A stretch of DNA of 64,000 nucleotides, from the NCBI RefSeq assembly GCF_900155985.1, contig NZ_FTMA01000002.1, forward strand, positions 394,181 to 458,180, read 5' to 3'. Position 1 is the stretch's first letter; every line of letters starts with the position of its first letter. Both the position numbers and the translations under genes were made by a program. The notes beneath the pieces were generated by a model that saw only the letters and a program-made list of their open reading frames with translations, was not told where the DNA came from and did not search any database. The DNA is from Maribacter ulvicola (GTDB taxonomy: Bacteria; Bacteroidota; Bacteroidia; Flavobacteriales; Flavobacteriaceae). Below are positions 61,050 through 64,000 of the stretch, one piece after another.

Positions 61050-63430
61050 TTTTCTATGGATGCTAACGTATTTTTAGCCTCTTTATTGGTATTTTTATGA
61101 ATTTTGACACCTGCTTTTCGTGCAGCATTTTTAGCCCTAGAAATCTTACTGGAAATTTCATTGGCACTTGCACTATTCTCCTGAACAAGATCAACTAATG
61201 CAAGCCCTTCCGCATATTTATCGTACCAGAAATACACATCAAAAAGCGCCGCATAAGAATCTATATAATTAGGGTTCATGGCAATACACGCTTTTAGAAT
61301 TTTTACCGATTCTTCATAATTGCCTTTCCAAATATGTACTCTACCCGATAAAATTTTGGTATCTATATGACTTGGAGATTCTGAAAGTATGTAGCGACAT
61401 AGCAAAAGGGCATCGTCCCATTTTTTATCAAAAGCCAAATCTCTTGCCTTAAAAAAGGAACGATCAAAATTACTTCCGTCATACATACTATTGATCCAGG
61501 TGATTTCTGCCGGAGTAAACTTTTCCTTCTGCACAGAAAAAATAGTTAAGCTATCAGGAATGATTTTGTTCTCCGTCGTCACATAATGATTCACAGATTT
61601 AAACCGTTCTAGACTTTTCTCCACTGAACCAATCCCAAAAGCAGAGCTGAAATCCATATCTTCATCTAGCTCCACGATATCACCATCAGTATATAACTTT
61701 TCTCCGCTGATGTATTCTTTTAACTCATTCTTATTACGCATTAAAGGAATGTTCTTGGTGGATCTAAATGCGGTTTCCATATCAAGAGCACCACCCATCC
61801 AAGCTACTTTTTTAGGCATTTTCATTTCATATGCATTGTCCAATAAAGCAAGAATTGATGGCGTTACATCAAAATGAGAAGAAATAGAACTCATTTTACG
61901 AGTTGTTTTTAACATGGGGCTGTACATGATCAGCGGCACATGAAAACGACTAATAGTATTACGCTGTGGTATAGGAATAAGTCTGTGGTCACCGGTAAAT
62001 ATGAAAATGGTATTCTCATAATTAGGTTGCAATTTATAAGATTCCATAAACCATTTTATGGCATCATCTGTATATAACAACGTGGCAAAAACATTAGCAT
62101 TCTTTTCAACAATCTTTTCTACTCTAGAATCAAAATCGCCTTTAGCCAATATATCTTTGACTCGGTTTTCAAAAAAATTCTGGTTTGGCGGAATAAACGG
62201 TTCATGGGTACTAATGGTCATGTACACCTCTAATCTAGGTTGATCTTTACTCCTTTCTAAACTCAGACTTTTCTTGAATAATTCCTTATCAGGATATCCC
62301 CAAGAAGAACCCGCGGCATCTTCTGCCTGTTGTTGGTACTTATTTCCGAATCCGGATTTATCTAAAACAAAATCTAAATGCTCACTTCTCAAAAATCGGT
62401 CTACTTTATCAAAAGAACTATTGGTTCCCTGATAAAAAGAAGTGTGATAGCCATTGTTTTTAAGCACACTGAACATGGTGAGTTTATTGGGGTATTCTTC
62501 TAGCTCCATGAATCCGCTTTTACCAAATGGTAAGGATCCTAGTAATGATGGCAATACTCCGAAAGTTCTACCCGTATTGCTCAGGAAATTTTCCCAGTAT
62601 AATGATTTGGTGGTTAGGGAATCTAGATACGGTGTAAATCCGCCAAACTCGGCACCTTTACCCACAAAATCCCTGCCTAGACCTTCAACCATTACAAAAA
62701 CGATATTTGGTTTCTCTTCTTTTAACTCAAAATAAGCACCCAATACATTCTCAATAGTAGAACCTTGTACCAACGGATATTCTTCTGTTGATGTGTATGA
62801 ATTATCTTCAGTACTCGTATTATATACGTTAACAGCCAAGTATTGTACTTTGTTCTGATTAATAGGTTTCCCATTCGTAAATATAGAAGCCATAAAAAGA
62901 CTGAACAATACAATGGTAAATGGATACATCTTACTGATTCTATGGTAGAATTTAGAAGTGATTCTATATAGTCCTAAAAAGAGACCTATTAAAATAATTA
63001 CAGCAATAAGCAGATAAACAGAAATCATAAAACCGCCAGAATTAGCTAAGGTAATTTTCACATCTGTATAGCTATATCCTAAAATATCTGAGCCTAACGG
63101 TACCAAAGTAGTAGAGTAATACACGGTAAGAATAGCTTCAAAAATCAACACCAGGCTTAAGAAACCAAAAACAAGATTAAAGCCATATTTAGGGCGTAAG
63201 TTTTCCCAGAAATTAAAAGGAAACACCATAACGATACCCATTAAAGCGGTAAAACCAATTTGATGCACAATGGCTTTTAACAAACTAACCGAAAAAATAG
63301 TATCGATAACACCTTTATAGAACAGCATACCATATTGAAAAAGCGTTAATACGAACAGACATCCAAAAAAGGATATCATAAGCCGTGTATACTGCTTTAA
63401 AGAATATCTATCTATACTACTTGTGTTCAT
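61046..63430 (-). CDS. LTA-synthase-like phosphoglycerol transferase with TPR tail
   Basis: A 794-residue membrane protein. About five membrane helices occupy residues 15-190. A sulfatase-fold domain follows at about 240-560 with NIVFVMVEGLGRDF, the nucleophile Thr in FLSNTGRTFG, and FTGDHRLIPI; residues about 670-760 are TPR-like (ALLLCRYILSESPSHIDTKIL). Such enzymes transfer phosphoglycerol or phosphoethanolamine onto envelope polymers. It lies between a GT2 C-terminal fragment (5 nt) and the YaiO-like gene (overlap), forming one operon. Confidence 0.9.
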   Translation of the reverse strand: MNTSSIDRYSLKQYTRLMISFFGCLFVLTLFQYGMLFYKGVIDTIFSVSLLKAIVHQIGFTALMGIVMVFPFNFWENLRPKYGFNLVFGFLSLVLIFEAILTVYYSTTLVPLGSDILGYSYTDVKITLANSGGFMISVYLLIAVIILIGLFLGLYRITSKFYHRISKMYPFTIVLFSLFMASIFTNGKPINQNKVQYLAVNVYNTSTEDNSYTSTEEYPLVQGSTIENVLGAYFELKEEKPNIVFVMVEGLGRDFVGKGAEFGGFTPYLDSLTTKSLYWENFLSNTGRTFGVLPSLLGSLPFGKSGFMELEEYPNKLTMFSVLKNNGYHTSFYQGTNSSFDKVDRFLRSEHLDFVLDKSGFGNKYQQQAEDAAGSSWGYPDKELFKKSLSLERSKDQPRLEVYMTISTHEPFIPPNQNFFENRVKDILAKGDFDSRVEKIVEKNANVFATLLYTDDAIKWFMESYKLQPNYENTIFIFTGDHRLIPIPQRNTISRFHVPLIMYSPMLKTTRKMSSISSHFDVTPSILALLDNAYEMKMPKKVAWMGGALDMETAFRSTKNIPLMRNKNELKEYISGEKLYTDGDIVELDEDMDFSSAFGIGSVEKSLERFKSVNHYVTTENKIIPDSLTIFSVQKEKFTPAEITWINSMYDGSNFDRSFFKARDLAFDKKWDDALLLCRYILSESPSHIDTKILSGRVHIWKGNYEESVKILKACIAMNPNYIDSYAALFDVYFWYDKYAEGLALVDLVQENSASANEISSKISRAKNAARKAGVKIHKNTNKEAKNTLASIEK

Positions 63431-63435
63431 TGCTG

Positions 63436-63900
63436 CTAGGATGCTTTTGCAAAACCTTTTCTAACTTGGGATCCCCAACCAGATTTTATTTTAAATAATT
63501 TTTTATAATTACCCCTAACCGCAGCATATACTACAATAGGATGAAAAATGAATGGCTCCAAAATAGCCAAGCCCATTAGTATTAAAAGGTCTTTTGTTTT
63601 TTGATATTGATGATATGAATACACGTCCCATAAAATAGCATAGAAAGAAATCATGATTGAAAACAAGAATATGGCCAATGTAATCATGAAAAAGAATTCC
63701 CAGTTTAGAATGCCCAGGAATGCAAAAAGTAAAATGGTAATAAAACCAAAAAACTCTAACAATGGAGAAAGCCACTCATAGAAAAACCAATAGGGATAGC
63801 TTAATAAGCCCAATCTACCATACTTTGAATTGAACAACATGTCTTTATGCTTAAATAAAGTCTCTAAGTTTCCACGAGCCCAACGATCCCGTTGATTCAC
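63436..63900 (-). pseudogene. C-terminal part of a GT2 membrane glycosyltransferase, N-terminus missing or frameshifted
   Basis: A 154-residue frame from GTG 63900. It starts at the family (Q/R)xxRW motif (NQRDRWARGNLETL) and continues with the membrane helices typical of the C-terminal third of PgaC-type or cellulose-synthase-type GT2 enzymes (YPYWFFYEWLSPLLEFFGF). The catalytic N-terminal domain is absent: in the same frame a stop (TAA at 63919-63921) lies six codons upstream. A GGGAGGAGG sequence, unusual in this genome, precedes the GTG. Frameshift, deletion or insertion near 63905-63921 is likely, or the rest lies beyond the window in another frame. Confidence 0.7.
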
Positions 63901-64000
63901 TAGTATGACCTCCTCCCTTTAAACCGGACCGTTTAATACTAGAGAAAACCGGGCGAATAAATGTTTAACTTTAAATAGATTATTTGCTTATGAAACGATC

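Overview
The window looks like a chromosome segment of a marine member of the Flavobacteriaceae (Bacteroidota). The DNA is AT-rich, recognisable Shine-Dalgarno sites are rare, and there is a TonB-dependent receptor with a carboxypeptidase-like N-terminal domain. Other signs are a short RpoD of 287 residues, many lipoproteins, a PL7 alginate lyase and a MenB. A Maribacter/Zobellia-like genus would fit, but the genus cannot be fixed from this sequence.

Layout. 1-6.4 kb: redox genes (OsmC, Old Yellow Enzyme), a TonB receptor, an AraC regulator, an AhpD-like protein and a cupredoxin-like protein. 6.4-10.1 kb: a DEAD/DEAH helicase, a pseudouridine synthase, an EamA exporter and a cold-shock-domain protein. 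10.5-11.3 kb: a striking array of four 37-codon genes at an exact 179-nt period, three of them encoding the same peptide. 11.3-16.1 kb: a GntR regulator, an ECF sigma factor with a membrane partner, and an amidohydrolase/MocA-like/XdhC-like operon. 16.3-25.8 kb: envelope genes (VWA and OmpA lipoproteins, and an M14 peptidase/amidase/3D/FG-GAP operon), a serine hydrolase and menB. 26-31.5 kb: PAP2 phosphatase, D-lactate-type dehydrogenase, a decayed reading frame, a siderophore-interacting-type reductase, a quinone-oxidoreductase-like protein and the alginate lyase. 32.8-35.7 kb: a thiamine salvage operon, thiM-thiE-tenA-thiD. 35.8-38.4 kb: a two-gene protein kinase/TPR cassette of unknown role. 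38.9-43.8 kb: sulfur amino-acid PLP enzymes and a TlpA-like thioredoxin lipoprotein.

44.1-50.7 kb is a complete Wadjet (JetABCD) anti-plasmid operon. Its four genes overlap, and similar sequence blocks lie just outside both ends. 51-55 kb: a glycosyltransferase, a repeat-rich 1.25-kb stretch, and a second helicase closely related to the one at 6.4 kb. 55-57.6 kb: a hydroxyacid dehydrogenase, a DUF6155-type protein and rpoD. 58.4-63.9 kb: an ILEI-domain/GDPD-like fusion faces an envelope-polymer operon made of a YaiO-like barrel, an LTA-synthase-like enzyme and the C-terminal part of a GT2 glycosyltransferase that looks broken at the window edge.

Interspersed repeats are a major theme. Seven copies of a roughly 120-nt nested-palindrome element, eight stretches of irregular CAGT words and four copies of a TTGCGAGG-type repeat sit between genes, mainly at 38.4-42.4 and 52.3-53.5 kb. 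The items I consider least explained are the tandem 37-residue peptides (10586-11236), the kinase/TPR pair, the ILEI-GDPD fusion and the two repeat families. No tRNA, rRNA, CRISPR array or complete insertion sequence was seen.
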